From Quisquiliibacterium sp036525975 (GTDB lineage Bacteria; Pseudomonadota; Gammaproteobacteria; Burkholderiales; Burkholderiaceae_E), in assembly GCA_036525975.1 (NCBI GenBank), contig DATCZK010000164.1:1-9644 (forward strand): 9,644 nucleotides of DNA, written 5' to 3'. The translations under genes were made by a program, and so were the position numbers. How positions within the stretch are numbered: position 1 is the stretch's first letter; every line of letters begins with the position of its first letter. The notes beneath the pieces were generated by a model, which had not been told where the DNA came from, ran no database searches, and was given only the letters and a program-made list of their open reading frames with translations. Below, in pieces: positions 1-6,877 of the stretch.

Positions 1-30
1 CTCTTTCCCTACACGACGCTCTTCCGATCT
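1..30 (+). other. Illumina TruSeq adapter contamination
   Basis: The first 30 bases match the 3' part of the Illumina TruSeq universal/Read 1 adapter, ending in the diagnostic GCTCTTCCGATCT. Genomic sequence starts at base 31, in the middle of a glutathione S-transferase gene. This is a library or assembly artefact and not biology. It shows that the contig end was not trimmed, and it adds false residues to any protein predicted across it. Confidence 0.98.
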
Positions 31-571
31 GCGCGAAACCGCGCGTCCAGCGGCACAGCATGAACGCGTAGGGATCGAGCCCGCTGTAGCGCTCGCCCAT
101 CACCCACGGCCCGCCGTGCGAGGCGAAGTGGGCGTCGAGCAGGTCGAGCTTCGCGTCGATCCAGGCCGCGGCGCGCGCCTTGACCTCGGCGGCGCCCGCC
201 AGGTTGCCGGGCTCGACCATCCGGTCGGGGTAGAAGTAGTGCGGCACCATCATCGACTGCACGCTCGCCGACATCCACACCAGCCACTTGTAGAAGTGCG
301 CGCGCTCGCGGGTACCGGGTGGCGGGATCAGGCCGGCCTGCGGGTGGGTGTCGAGCAGGTGCAGGCAGATCGCCGCGGTCTCGAACAGCACGAGCTCGCC
401 GTCGACCAGCGTCGGGATCACGCCGTTCGGGTTGAGCTTCAGGTACTCGGGCGACTTGTTCGCGTTGCGCGCGCGGTCGACCAGCCTGAGCTCGAAAGGT
501 GCTCCGATCTCGTGCAGCAGGATGTGCGGCGTGGTGCTCGCGTTGCCCGGGTAGTAGTGGAGCTCGATCAC
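31..571 (-). CDS. glutathione S-transferase family protein, C-terminus missing
   Basis: This is a cytosolic glutathione S-transferase, a family that conjugates glutathione to electrophiles or acts in related thiol chemistry. It starts at GTG (571-569), giving (V/M)IELHYYPGNAS; a GGAG seven bases upstream supports the start. 180 codons are visible. Residues 1 to about 75 form the thioredoxin-like domain, with the NPNGVIPTL turn carrying the cis-proline (48-56) and an ETAAI motif (64-68) of the type that binds the gamma-glutamyl group. The helical C-terminal domain follows and includes GERYSGLDPYAF (159-170). Family members run about 200-230 residues, so some 20-50 are missing. The frame passes into the adapter without a stop, so residues after about 180 are artefact. 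It lies 13 bp after denD and is probably the last visible gene of the run. The family is clear; class (beta-like) and substrate are not determined. Confidence 0.9.
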
Positions 572-578
572 CGGGTGG

Positions 579-582
579 CTCC
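579..582 (-). promoter_or_regulatory. Shine-Dalgarno that fixes the GST GTG start
   Basis: GGAG on the minus strand lies seven bases before the GTG at 571 and just after the denD stop (587-585). There is no ATG at the N-terminus of the conserved domain, so this site is what supports the non-ATG start. Confidence 0.55.
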
Positions 583-584
583 GC

Positions 585-1574
585 TCAGGCGCCCGCGCGC
601 AGCCTGACCGCGCCGGGGTTGTCCTCGACGTAGCCGCGAACGATCCGCTCGAAGTCGGCGTCCGGCCTGAACCCCATCGCGCGCGCGCGCGCCGTGTCGA
701 AACGCGCCGCCCAGGTGGTGACGAGCCGGCGCACGCGCTCGTCGGGCTCGTCGCGCACCAGCGCGAGCGCGGCGTCGCCCCCCACCGCGCGCAGCGCGTC
801 GAGCTCGTCGTTCATCGACACCACGAGACCGGGCAGGTTGATCGAGCGGTTCCAGCCCCAGTCGGCCGCGCCGAGGTCGAGCGCGTGAAGGAACATCGCC
901 ACCGCCGCGCGCGGCGAGACCACCCACATCTCGGTGGCGCGGTCCACCGGGAGAACGGCCTCGTGCCCGGCGAGCGGCTCGCGGATGATCCCCGACGCGA
1001 AGCCCGACGCCGCGCCGTTGGGCGCGCCCGGGCGCACCACCACGGTGGGCACGCGCACGCTGCGCCCGTCGATGAAGCCCTTGCGCGTGAAGTCCTGCAC
1101 GAGCAGCTCGCCGATCAGCTTCTGCACGCCGTAAGACCCCTGCGGCGTGGGCGTGGTGGCGTCGGTGACGACCCCGGGCAGCTCGCCGCCGAACACCGCG
1201 ATCGAACTCGAGAACAGCACCCGCGGCCGGCTGCCAGCCGCACGGCACGCCTCGAGCAGGTGACGCGTGCCGTCGAGGTTCACGCGCATGCCCAGGTCGA
1301 AGTCGGCCTCGGCCGTGCCGCTCACGACCGCGGCCAGGTGCACGACCACGCCGGTGTCGGGGCCGACCAGCGAAGACACGGTGGCCGGATCGGCGATGCT
1401 GCCCGCCACGTTCGCCACGCGCGAATCCGAAGTCGCGCCTTCGACCTGGTCGAAGCACACGATGCGATCGAAGGCGCGCGCCTTGCCGTCGATGCTCACG
1501 GTGCCGGCATCGAGCAGCGATCGCAGCAGCTGCTGTCCCAGGAATCCGGCTCCGCCGGTGATCACGATGTCCAT
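585..1574 (-). CDS. denD: D-erythronate dehydrogenase (extended SDR family)
   Basis: DenD is an NAD-dependent extended SDR enzyme that oxidises D-erythronate at C2 to 2-keto-D-erythronate, the first step in growth on this sugar acid. The 329-residue protein has the Rossmann motif TGGAGFLG (6-13), a catalytic serine in FSSSIAVFGG (121-130), Tyr148 and Lys152 in SYGVQK, and the VRPGAPN segment (180-186). The stretches SSSIAVFGGELPGVVTDAT and ASGFASGIIREPL are, as I remember them, typical of DenD rather than of general nucleotide-sugar epimerases. The ATG at 1574 has a GGAGG four bases upstream and overlaps the end of the DUF3025 gene by 13 bp, so translation is probably coupled. The usual partners otnC, otnK and otnI are not in the window. 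Activity on a related aldonate is possible. Confidence 0.85.
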   Translation of the reverse strand: MDIVITGGAGFLGQQLLRSLLDAGTVSIDGKARAFDRIVCFDQVEGATSDSRVANVAGSIADPATVSSLVGPDTGVVVHLAAVVSGTAEADFDLGMRVNLDGTRHLLEACRAAGSRPRVLFSSSIAVFGGELPGVVTDATTPTPQGSYGVQKLIGELLVQDFTRKGFIDGRSVRVPTVVVRPGAPNGAASGFASGIIREPLAGHEAVLPVDRATEMWVVSPRAAVAMFLHALDLGAADWGWNRSINLPGLVVSMNDELDALRAVGGDAALALVRDEPDERVRRLVTTWAARFDTARARAMGFRPDADFERIVRGYVEDNPGAVRLRAGA

Positions 1575-2416
1575 TCGTCCTCCGCCTGTTGCCCCATCTT
1601 GCGCGCGGCGCGAAAGACCGCAGCGTCATCATAGAACGTCGCGTCCTCGTTGGCTCGCCACCACCCGGGCACGCCCAGCACGGGCAGCGGCGTGAATGCG
1701 CCGGCGCCCAGCGTGTTCGCGCCGAGCCGCGCGGCCAGCGCGGCGTCCACGTCGTTGGCCTCGCCGTCGATCACGAGCGCGTGAGCGCACGCCGCCTTGT
1801 AGGGCGCGCGCAGCTTGTCCAGCAGCGCGTGGCCGAACACGAGCACGCGCGCGTCGGCGGCGAAGCGCGCCCGCGCGGCCACGAACAGCTCGTGCCAGCG
1901 CCTCTCGCGCAGCGCCGCGGCGATCCCCGCGTTGCGCGTGAGCACGATCGCGCCGCTCTCGTCGAACAGCGTGGCCGCGTCGCGCAGCCCCCCGCGGCGC
2001 GGTCCGACGCCGTCGCGCTCGATCGCCGCGGCCTGCACCCGGTTGAGCTGCCCCTTGGCCCGCGGAAACGCGAGCCACGCGAGCGCGTTGAACAGGTCGT
2101 GCCAGGCGCCCTTCTCGCATCGGCGCGTGGGCACCTCGCCGCTTTGCCAGACGTGCAGTTCGTAGGGCGCGCCGGCGGCGGCGTCGGGCGCGGCGAAGAC
2201 CACGCGCCGGCCGTTGGCGTTGCGCAGCGAGCGCTCGGCGGCGATGCGGTTGAGGCGCTCGATCGCGCGATCCCAGCGCCCTTGCTCGGCGTCGCCCCGC
2301 ACCGCCAGGTAATCGGCGGCGACCGGTTCGAACCAGGGCGCGAGCGCCGCGCCCGCGCCCGCGGAACGGCTCGCGCCCGGGGCGATCGCCGCGTCGGCGG
2401 CCGTGCCGGCGCCCAT
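1562..2416 (-). CDS. DUF3025 domain-containing protein
   Basis: A 284-residue protein of unknown function that I recognise as DUF3025, common in beta- and gammaproteobacteria. After a low-complexity Ala/Gly-rich leader (1-26) the domain begins near APWFEPV. Characteristic stretches are WHDLFNALAWLAFPRAKGQLN (105-125), RDAATLFDESGAIV (145-158), VFGHALLDKL (193-202) and LPVLGVPGWW (244-253) followed by FYDD. The His/Asp set H106, D107, D146, D152, H196 could form a metal or catalytic site, but that is inference. No signal peptide or membrane segment is evident. The ATG at 2416 lies four bases after the pyrC stop, and the 3' end overlaps denD by 13 bp. From memory, DUF3025 genes often sit beside pyrC in Burkholderiales. 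The gene has no strong ribosome binding site and may depend on coupling from pyrC. Confidence 0.85.
   Translation of the reverse strand: MGAGTAADAAIAPGASRSAGAGAALAPWFEPVAADYLAVRGDAEQGRWDRAIERLNRIAAERSLRNANGRRVVFAAPDAAAGAPYELHVWQSGEVPTRRCEKGAWHDLFNALAWLAFPRAKGQLNRVQAAAIERDGVGPRRGGLRDAATLFDESGAIVLTRNAGIAAALRERRWHELFVAARARFAADARVLVFGHALLDKLRAPYKAACAHALVIDGEANDVDAALAARLGANTLGAGAFTPLPVLGVPGWWRANEDATFYDDAAVFRAARKMGQQAEDEWTS
1579..1583 (-). promoter_or_regulatory. Shine-Dalgarno of denD inside the DUF3025 gene
   Basis: GGAGG on the minus strand with a four-base spacer to the denD ATG at 1574. It lies inside the last codons of the upstream gene, as expected for coupled translation, and supports this denD start. 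Confidence 0.55.
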
Positions 2417-2420
2417 CCGG

Positions 2421-3461
2421 TCAGCCGACCAGCCGCCACTCGAGCGTTTCGCCGGCGGCGAGCGGCACGATCGCGTCGCCCGGGAACGGCAGCGACGCCG
2501 GAATCTGCCAGCGCTCGCGGCGCAGGCGCACGCGCGCGGTGTTCGGCGCGAGCCCGTAGAACGCCGGGCCGTGCACGCTGGCGAAGCCCTCGAGTTTTCC
2601 GATCGCGCCCGCGAGCTCGAACGCAGTGGCGTAGAGCTCGATCGCGTGCGGCGCCGTGTAGCACCCCGCGCACGCGGCCGCGTGCTCCTTCAGGCGCTGC
2701 GCGTGCGGCGCGCTGTCGGTGCCGAGGAAATAGCGCGGGTTGCCGCTCGTGGCCGCCTGCACCAGCGCCGCGCGATGCGCCTCGCGCTTGAGCACCGGCA
2801 GGCAATACCAGTGCGGGCGCAGCCCGCCGGCGAAGATCGCGTTGCGGTTGTACAGCAGGTGGTGCGCGGTGATGGTCGCGGCGATGCCGTGTTCGGCGTC
2901 GCGCACGTAGTGCGCGGCGTCGCGGGTGGTGATGTGCTCGAACACCACGCGCAGCGCCGGGAAGTCGCGCCGCAGCGGGATCATCACCCGGTCGATGAAC
3001 GCGCGCTCGCGGTCGAACACGTCCACGTCGGGGTCGGTGACCTCGCCGTGCACGAGCAGCGGCAGGTCCTGGCGCTGCATCTCCTCGATCGCCGCGCGCG
3101 CCTTCGCGACGTCGGTCACGCCGGCGTCGGAGTTCGTCGTGGCGCCCGCCGGGTAGAGCTTCACGCCGTGCACGATGCCGCTCGCCTTGGCGTCGCGGAT
3201 CTGCTGCGCGCTCGTGTTGTCGGTGAGGTAGAGCGTCATCAGCGGCTCGAACGCGCTGCCCGCCGGCAGCGCGGCGAGGATGCGGTCGCGGTAGGCCCGC
3301 GCCTGCTCCACCGTGGTCACCGGCGGGCGCAGGTTGGGCATCACGATCGCGCGACGGAACTGCGCCGCGCTCGCCCCCACCACGGCCGCCATCGCCTCGC
3401 CGTCGCGCAGATGCAGGTGCCAGTCGTCGGGCTGGGTGAGCGTGAGGTCGTCGGCGTTCAA
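2421..3461 (-). CDS. pyrC: dihydroorotase, PyrC type
   Basis: Dihydroorotase is a zinc amidohydrolase that interconverts N-carbamoyl-aspartate and dihydroorotate in de novo pyrimidine synthesis in the cytosol. From TTG at 3461 the protein has 346 residues, close to the 348 of E. coli PyrC. Metal and catalytic residues are present: H15 and H17 in WHLHLRDG, the carboxylated K101 in GVKLYPAGATTNS, H138 in LLVHGEV, H176 in FEHITT and D249 in GTDSAPH. I chose TTG because the frame has no ATG upstream within this gene and the next in-frame ATG (codon 24) lies after the HLHLRDG motif, so it would delete the active site. The TTG overlaps the ttuD stop as TTGA (3461-3458), which suggests translational coupling. 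It is followed four bases later by the DUF3025 gene. Its place inside a run of sugar-acid genes is unusual. Confidence 0.96.
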   Translation of the reverse strand: MNADDLTLTQPDDWHLHLRDGEAMAAVVGASAAQFRRAIVMPNLRPPVTTVEQARAYRDRILAALPAGSAFEPLMTLYLTDNTSAQQIRDAKASGIVHGVKLYPAGATTNSDAGVTDVAKARAAIEEMQRQDLPLLVHGEVTDPDVDVFDRERAFIDRVMIPLRRDFPALRVVFEHITTRDAAHYVRDAEHGIAATITAHHLLYNRNAIFAGGLRPHWYCLPVLKREAHRAALVQAATSGNPRYFLGTDSAPHAQRLKEHAAACAGCYTAPHAIELYATAFELAGAIGKLEGFASVHGPAFYGLAPNTARVRLRRERWQIPASLPFPGDAIVPLAAGETLEWRLVG

Positions 3462-4798
3462 GGCGTCGGTTCCCGCGTCGGGGTCGGATGGGGCGCGCGG
3501 GGCGCGTTCGCGTCCGCGGGCAGAAGGAGGATCGCGCGATAGTCGTTCACGTTGGTGCGGGTGGGCCCGGTGACGACCAGGTCGCCCAGCGCCGAGAAGA
3601 AGCCGTAGGCGTCGTTGTCGTCGAGGCGCGCGCGCGGATCCAGGCCGAGCGAAGCGGCGCGCGCCAGCGTGTCGGGCGCGATCACGGCGCCGGCGTTGTC
3701 CTCGCTGCCGTCGATGCCGTCGGTGTCGGCCGCGATCGCGAACGCGCGCTGCACGCGCGCGAGTTCGCAGGCGAGCGCGAGCAGGAACTCGGCGCAGCGC
3801 CCGCCGCGCCCCTTGCCGCGTACCGTGACGGTGCACTCGCCTCCCGAGACCAGCGCCACCGGGCGCGCGAAGGGCTGGTCGTGGCCTGCGATCTCGCGCG
3901 CGATCGCGCCCATCACCTGGGCAACGTCGCGCGCCTCGCCGGTGATCGTGTCGCCGAGCACGGCGGCGCGCACGCCGGCGCGCTCGAACACCGCCGCCGC
4001 CTCGAGGCTGCGGTGCGCGGTGGCCGCCATCCGGTGTTCGACCCGCGCGAACAGCGCGTCGCCCGGCTTGGGCGTCTCGCCCACCTCGCCGCGCTCGCCG
4101 CGCGCGAGGTGCGCGGCCACGCTCGCCGGCGCCTCGACCCCCCAGCGCGCGAGGATGTCGATCGCGTCGCGGTAGGTGCTCGGGTCGGGCGCGCAGGGGC
4201 CCGAGGCGATCGCCGAGAGGTCGTCGCCGGCCACGTCCGAGACCACCAGCGCGAGCACCCGCGCGCGCGTGGCCTGCGCGAGGCGCCCGCCCTGGATGCG
4301 CGAGAGGTGCTTGCGCACCACGTTCATCTCCTGGATCGGCGCGCCGCTCGCGAGCAGCCCGCGCGTGACCGCCTTGAGGTCGGCGATCGGCACCGCCTCC
4401 ACCGGCAGGCTGAGCAGGCTCGATCCGCCGCCCGAGACCAGCACCAGCAGCAGATCGTCTTCGCCCAGCGACGATGCCAGCGACAGGATCTCGGCCGCCG
4501 CGCGCTCGCCGGCCTCGTCGGGCACCGGATGGCCGGCCTCGATCACGCGAACGCGCTGGCACGGCGCGCCGTGCGCGTAGCGCGTCACGACCAGCCCGCC
4601 CAGCGATGCGTCCGCGGGCCAGTGGCGCTCGACCGCGAGCGCCATGCTCGCGGCGGCCTTGCCCGCGCCCACGACCACCGTGCGCCGCAGGCGTGCGATC
4701 TCGCTCGCCGCCGGCAGGAAATTCGCCAGCGTCTTCAGCGGGTCGGCAGCGGCAACTGCCGCGTCGAAACTCGCCAGCAGCAGCGCGCGCGCGTCCAT
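3458..4798 (-). CDS. ttuD: glycerate 2-kinase / MOFRL family protein (TtuD)
   Basis: This belongs to the glycerate-kinase II / MOFRL family. Members historically called hydroxypyruvate reductase (TtuD) are now mostly regarded as ATP-dependent D-glycerate 2-kinases that give 2-phosphoglycerate. The 446-residue cytosolic protein shows VVVGAGKAA with Lys47 (41-49), VSGGGSSLLSLP (121-132), VRKHLSRIQGGRLA (161-174), SGGECTVTVRGKGRGGR (318-334), ADTDGIDGSEDNAGA (357-371) and the C-terminal MOFRL signature GDLVVTGPTRTNVND (405-419). A proline-rich tail (about 429-446) extends beyond the domain, so the protein is somewhat longer than the roughly 420-430 residues usual for the family. ATG at 4798 overlaps the ttuC stop as TAATG, and the stop overlaps the pyrC start. 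The ttuC-ttuD order matches the tartrate utilisation locus known from Agrobacterium vitis. Kinase rather than reductase is inferred from the family. Confidence 0.92.
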   Translation of the reverse strand: MDARALLLASFDAAVAAADPLKTLANFLPAASEIARLRRTVVVGAGKAAASMALAVERHWPADASLGGLVVTRYAHGAPCQRVRVIEAGHPVPDEAGERAAAEILSLASSLGEDDLLLVLVSGGGSSLLSLPVEAVPIADLKAVTRGLLASGAPIQEMNVVRKHLSRIQGGRLAQATRARVLALVVSDVAGDDLSAIASGPCAPDPSTYRDAIDILARWGVEAPASVAAHLARGERGEVGETPKPGDALFARVEHRMAATAHRSLEAAAVFERAGVRAAVLGDTITGEARDVAQVMGAIAREIAGHDQPFARPVALVSGGECTVTVRGKGRGGRCAEFLLALACELARVQRAFAIAADTDGIDGSEDNAGAVIAPDTLARAASLGLDPRARLDDNDAYGFFSALGDLVVTGPTRTNVNDYRAILLLPADANAPRAPHPTPTREPTP

Positions 4799-5862
4799 TA
4801 CGCCAGCGCGTCGACGATCGCGCGGCCCACGTCGCTCGTGACCGCCGTGCCGCCCATGTCGGGCGTGCGAGGCCCTTCGGCCGTGACCTTCTCGATCGCG
4901 GCGAGGATCGCGTCGTGCGCCTGCGGATAACCGAGGTGCTCGAGCATCATGCCGCCGCACCAGATCTGCCCGATCGGGTTCGCCACGCCCTTGCCCGCGA
5001 TGTCGGGCGCCGAGCCGTGCACCGGTTCGAACAGCGAAGGAAACTTGCGCTCGGGGTTGATGTTGGCCGAGGGCGCGATGCCGATCGTGCCGGTGCACGC
5101 CGGGCCCAGGTCCGAGAGGATGTCGCCGAACAGGTTCGACGCCACGACCACGTCGAACCAGTGCGGGTTGCGCACGAAGTGCGCGGTGAGGATGTCGCTG
5201 TGGAACTTGTCGACCCTCACGCCCGGGTAGTCCTTCGCGACTTCGATCACGCGCTCGTCCCAGTAGGGCATCGAGATCGAGATGCCGTTGGACTTGGTGG
5301 CCGACGTGAGGTGCTTCTTCGGACGCTTCTGCGCAAGTTCGAAGGCGTAGCGCAGCACGCGGTCGACGCCCACGCGCGTGAACACCGACTCCTGCAGCAC
5401 GAACTCGCGCTCGGTGCCCGCGAACATCCTGCCGCCCACCGACGAATACTCGCCCTCGGTGTTCTCGCGCACGACGTAGAAGTCGATCTCGCCGGCCTTG
5501 CGGTTGGCGAGCGGGCTGGGCACGCCGGGCATCAGCCGCACCGGCCGCAGGTTGATGTACTGGTCGAACTCGCGGCGAAAGAGGATCAGCGAGCCCCACA
5601 GCGAGACGTGGTCGGGCACCGTGTCGGGCCAGCCGACCGCGCCGTAGAAGATCGCGTCGTGCCCGCCGATTCTGGCCTTCCAGTCGTCGGGCATCATCTT
5701 GCCGTGCTTTACGTAGTAGTCGCAGCTGGCGAAGTCGAAGTGGTCGTAGGCCAGCTCGATGCCGAACTTGCGCGCCGCGGCGTCGAGCACGCGCAGGCCC
5801 TCGGGGACCACTTCCTTGCCGATGCCGTCGCCCGGTATCACTGCGATGCGGTGCTTGCCCAT
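4798..5862 (-). CDS. ttuC: tartrate dehydrogenase/decarboxylase or D-malate dehydrogenase
   Basis: An NAD- and divalent-metal-dependent beta-decarboxylating dehydrogenase of the isocitrate/isopropylmalate family. TtuC enzymes act on tartrate isomers, including meso-tartrate to D-glycerate, and on D-malate to pyruvate. The 354-residue protein has IPGDGIGKEV (9-18), the substrate-loop arginines in FRREFDQYINLRPVR (95-109), Tyr139 in RENTEGEYSS, Lys190 in SATKSNG, metal-binding aspartates D223, D247 and D251 (SNLFGDILSDLGP, 242-254), and the nucleotide-site stretch LFEPVHGSAPDIAG (277-290). It closely resembles E. coli DmlA, so D-malate may be the real substrate; ttuC is preferred because the glycerate kinase follows directly. 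ATG at 5862 lies two bases after the hydrolase stop, with AGGGAG five bases upstream. The gene ends in TAATG with ttuD. Confidence 0.92.
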   Translation of the reverse strand: MGKHRIAVIPGDGIGKEVVPEGLRVLDAAARKFGIELAYDHFDFASCDYYVKHGKMMPDDWKARIGGHDAIFYGAVGWPDTVPDHVSLWGSLILFRREFDQYINLRPVRLMPGVPSPLANRKAGEIDFYVVRENTEGEYSSVGGRMFAGTEREFVLQESVFTRVGVDRVLRYAFELAQKRPKKHLTSATKSNGISISMPYWDERVIEVAKDYPGVRVDKFHSDILTAHFVRNPHWFDVVVASNLFGDILSDLGPACTGTIGIAPSANINPERKFPSLFEPVHGSAPDIAGKGVANPIGQIWCGGMMLEHLGYPQAHDAILAAIEKVTAEGPRTPDMGGTAVTSDVGRAIVDALA

Positions 5863-5864
5863 CT

Positions 5865-6800
5865 TCACTCCCTGACCAGAAATTGCTCGAGCTCCGCGAC
5901 GAGCGCCTCGGGCGCCTCCTCGGGAACGTAGTGTCCGCACTCGAGGGCGCGCCCGCGAACGTCGCGGGCCACTTTGCGCCACTCGCCCAGCGCGTCGAAA
6001 CAGCGTTCGATCACGCCATTGCGACCCCACAGCGCGAGCAGCGGGCATTCGATTCGCCTGCCCGCCTCCCGGTCGGCGCGGTCGTGCTCGAGGTCGATCG
6101 TGGCGGCGGCCCGGTAATCCTCGCACATCGCGCGCACCGCCTCGGGGTTGCTCGCGGCACGCACGTATTCCCGCCAGGCGGGGGGCGAGAACGGCGCGAG
6201 GCCCGCGCTGCGCCCGCCCATGTGCCGGCCGAGATAGAACTCGGGGTCGGCGCCGATCAGCCTCTCGGGCAACGGCGCCGGCTGGATCAGCAGGAACCAG
6301 TGGAAATACGCGGTGGCGAATTCCATGTCGGTCTGCTCGTACATCGCCAGCGTGGGGCAGATGTCGAGCACCGCCACCCTGGAAAGCGCCCCCGGATGGT
6401 CGATCGCCAGCCGGTGCGCGACGCGCCCGCCGCGGTCGTGGCCCACCAGCGCGAAGCGCTCGTGGCCGAGCGCGCGCATCAGCCCCACCTGGTCGGCGGC
6501 CATCGCGCGCTTGGCGTACGAGGAGTGATCGGGCGCGCTCGCCGGCTTCGAGGCGTCGCCGTAGCCGCGCAGGTCGCTGGCCACCACGGTGAAGCGCTCG
6601 GCCAGGCGCGGCGCCACCTTGTGCCAGATCGCCCGGGTCTGCGGAAAGCCGTGCAGCAGCAGCAGCGGCGGGCCGCTTCCCGCCGTGACGAAAGGAATCT
6701 CCACGCCGTCGATCACGCGGCCGGAGGCCTCGAAGCCGGGGAACAGCTCGCGAAGCTGCGGGCTGGCCGGGTTTGCGTCGGAGGGTGCGCTCGTGTTCAT
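5865..6800 (-). CDS. alpha/beta hydrolase, fluoroacetate/haloacetate dehalogenase-like
   Basis: A 311-residue cytosolic alpha/beta-hydrolase closest, as I recall sequences, to fluoroacetate dehalogenase (FAcD, 302 residues), which hydrolyses haloacetates to glycolate and halide. The nucleophile is Asp122 in VGHDRGGRV (119-127). R123 and R126 match the FAcD carboxylate-binding arginines, H167-W168 (FHWF) and Y229 (CEDYRAAA) match its halide-binding His/Trp/Tyr, Asp146 (VLDICP) matches the catalytic acid and His290 (CGHYVPEEAPE) the catalytic base. The oxyanion loop is LLHGFPQ (48-54). The region matching FAcD Trp185 (about 190-200, RHMGGRSAG) has no Trp, so fluoride preference is uncertain and a bulkier halo acid or an ester or epoxide substrate remains possible. 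The ATG at 6800 lacks a ribosome binding site and has a -10-like TAAACT eight bases upstream. It is the first gene of the minus-strand run. Confidence 0.85.
   Translation of the reverse strand: MNTSAPSDANPASPQLRELFPGFEASGRVIDGVEIPFVTAGSGPPLLLLHGFPQTRAIWHKVAPRLAERFTVVASDLRGYGDASKPASAPDHSSYAKRAMAADQVGLMRALGHERFALVGHDRGGRVAHRLAIDHPGALSRVAVLDICPTLAMYEQTDMEFATAYFHWFLLIQPAPLPERLIGADPEFYLGRHMGGRSAGLAPFSPPAWREYVRAASNPEAVRAMCEDYRAAATIDLEHDRADREAGRRIECPLLALWGRNGVIERCFDALGEWRKVARDVRGRALECGHYVPEEAPEALVAELEQFLVRE
5868..5873 (-). promoter_or_regulatory. ttuC Shine-Dalgarno overlapping the end of the hydrolase gene
   Basis: AGGGAG on the minus strand ends immediately before the hydrolase stop TGA (5867-5865) and lies five bases before the ttuC ATG. 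A ribosome ending the hydrolase would stand on the ttuC initiation region, which argues for coupled expression of the two enzymes. Confidence 0.6.
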
Positions 6801-6808
6801 CCACGCGA

Positions 6809-6814
6809 AGTTTA
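6809..6814 (-). promoter_or_regulatory. candidate -10 element of the hydrolase operon
   Basis: TAAACT on the minus strand matches TATAAT at four of six positions and lies in the 90-bp divergent gap, eight bases before the hydrolase ATG. Transcription would start about at the ATG, giving little or no leader, which fits the absence of a Shine-Dalgarno. No convincing -35 is visible. A competing -10-like TATAGC (6881-6876, minus strand) would give a leader of about 70 bases. Confidence 0.3.
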
Positions 6815-6877
6815 GCGGTGTCGGGCGAGCTCCCGCAGCCGGGTGCCGCTTCGCTCTCGTGCGCCCGCGGCGCTCGC

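Noticed and set aside
501..510. GCTCCGATCT, nine of ten bases matching the adapter end, as a possible second adapter junction
   Set aside because: It encodes the expected EIGAP stretch of the GST N-terminal domain and the frame continues correctly on both sides, so it is a chance match.
678..692. Alternating CG tract as a possible Z-DNA or regulatory repeat
   Set aside because: It encodes Ala-Arg codons (ARARAM) within denD, and similar short tracts occur throughout this GC-rich window.
2421..4562. A 713-codon open frame that would make PyrC a large fusion protein
   Set aside because: The upstream half is an Arg/Ala-rich shadow of ttuD in another frame. PyrC homology begins just after TTG 3461.
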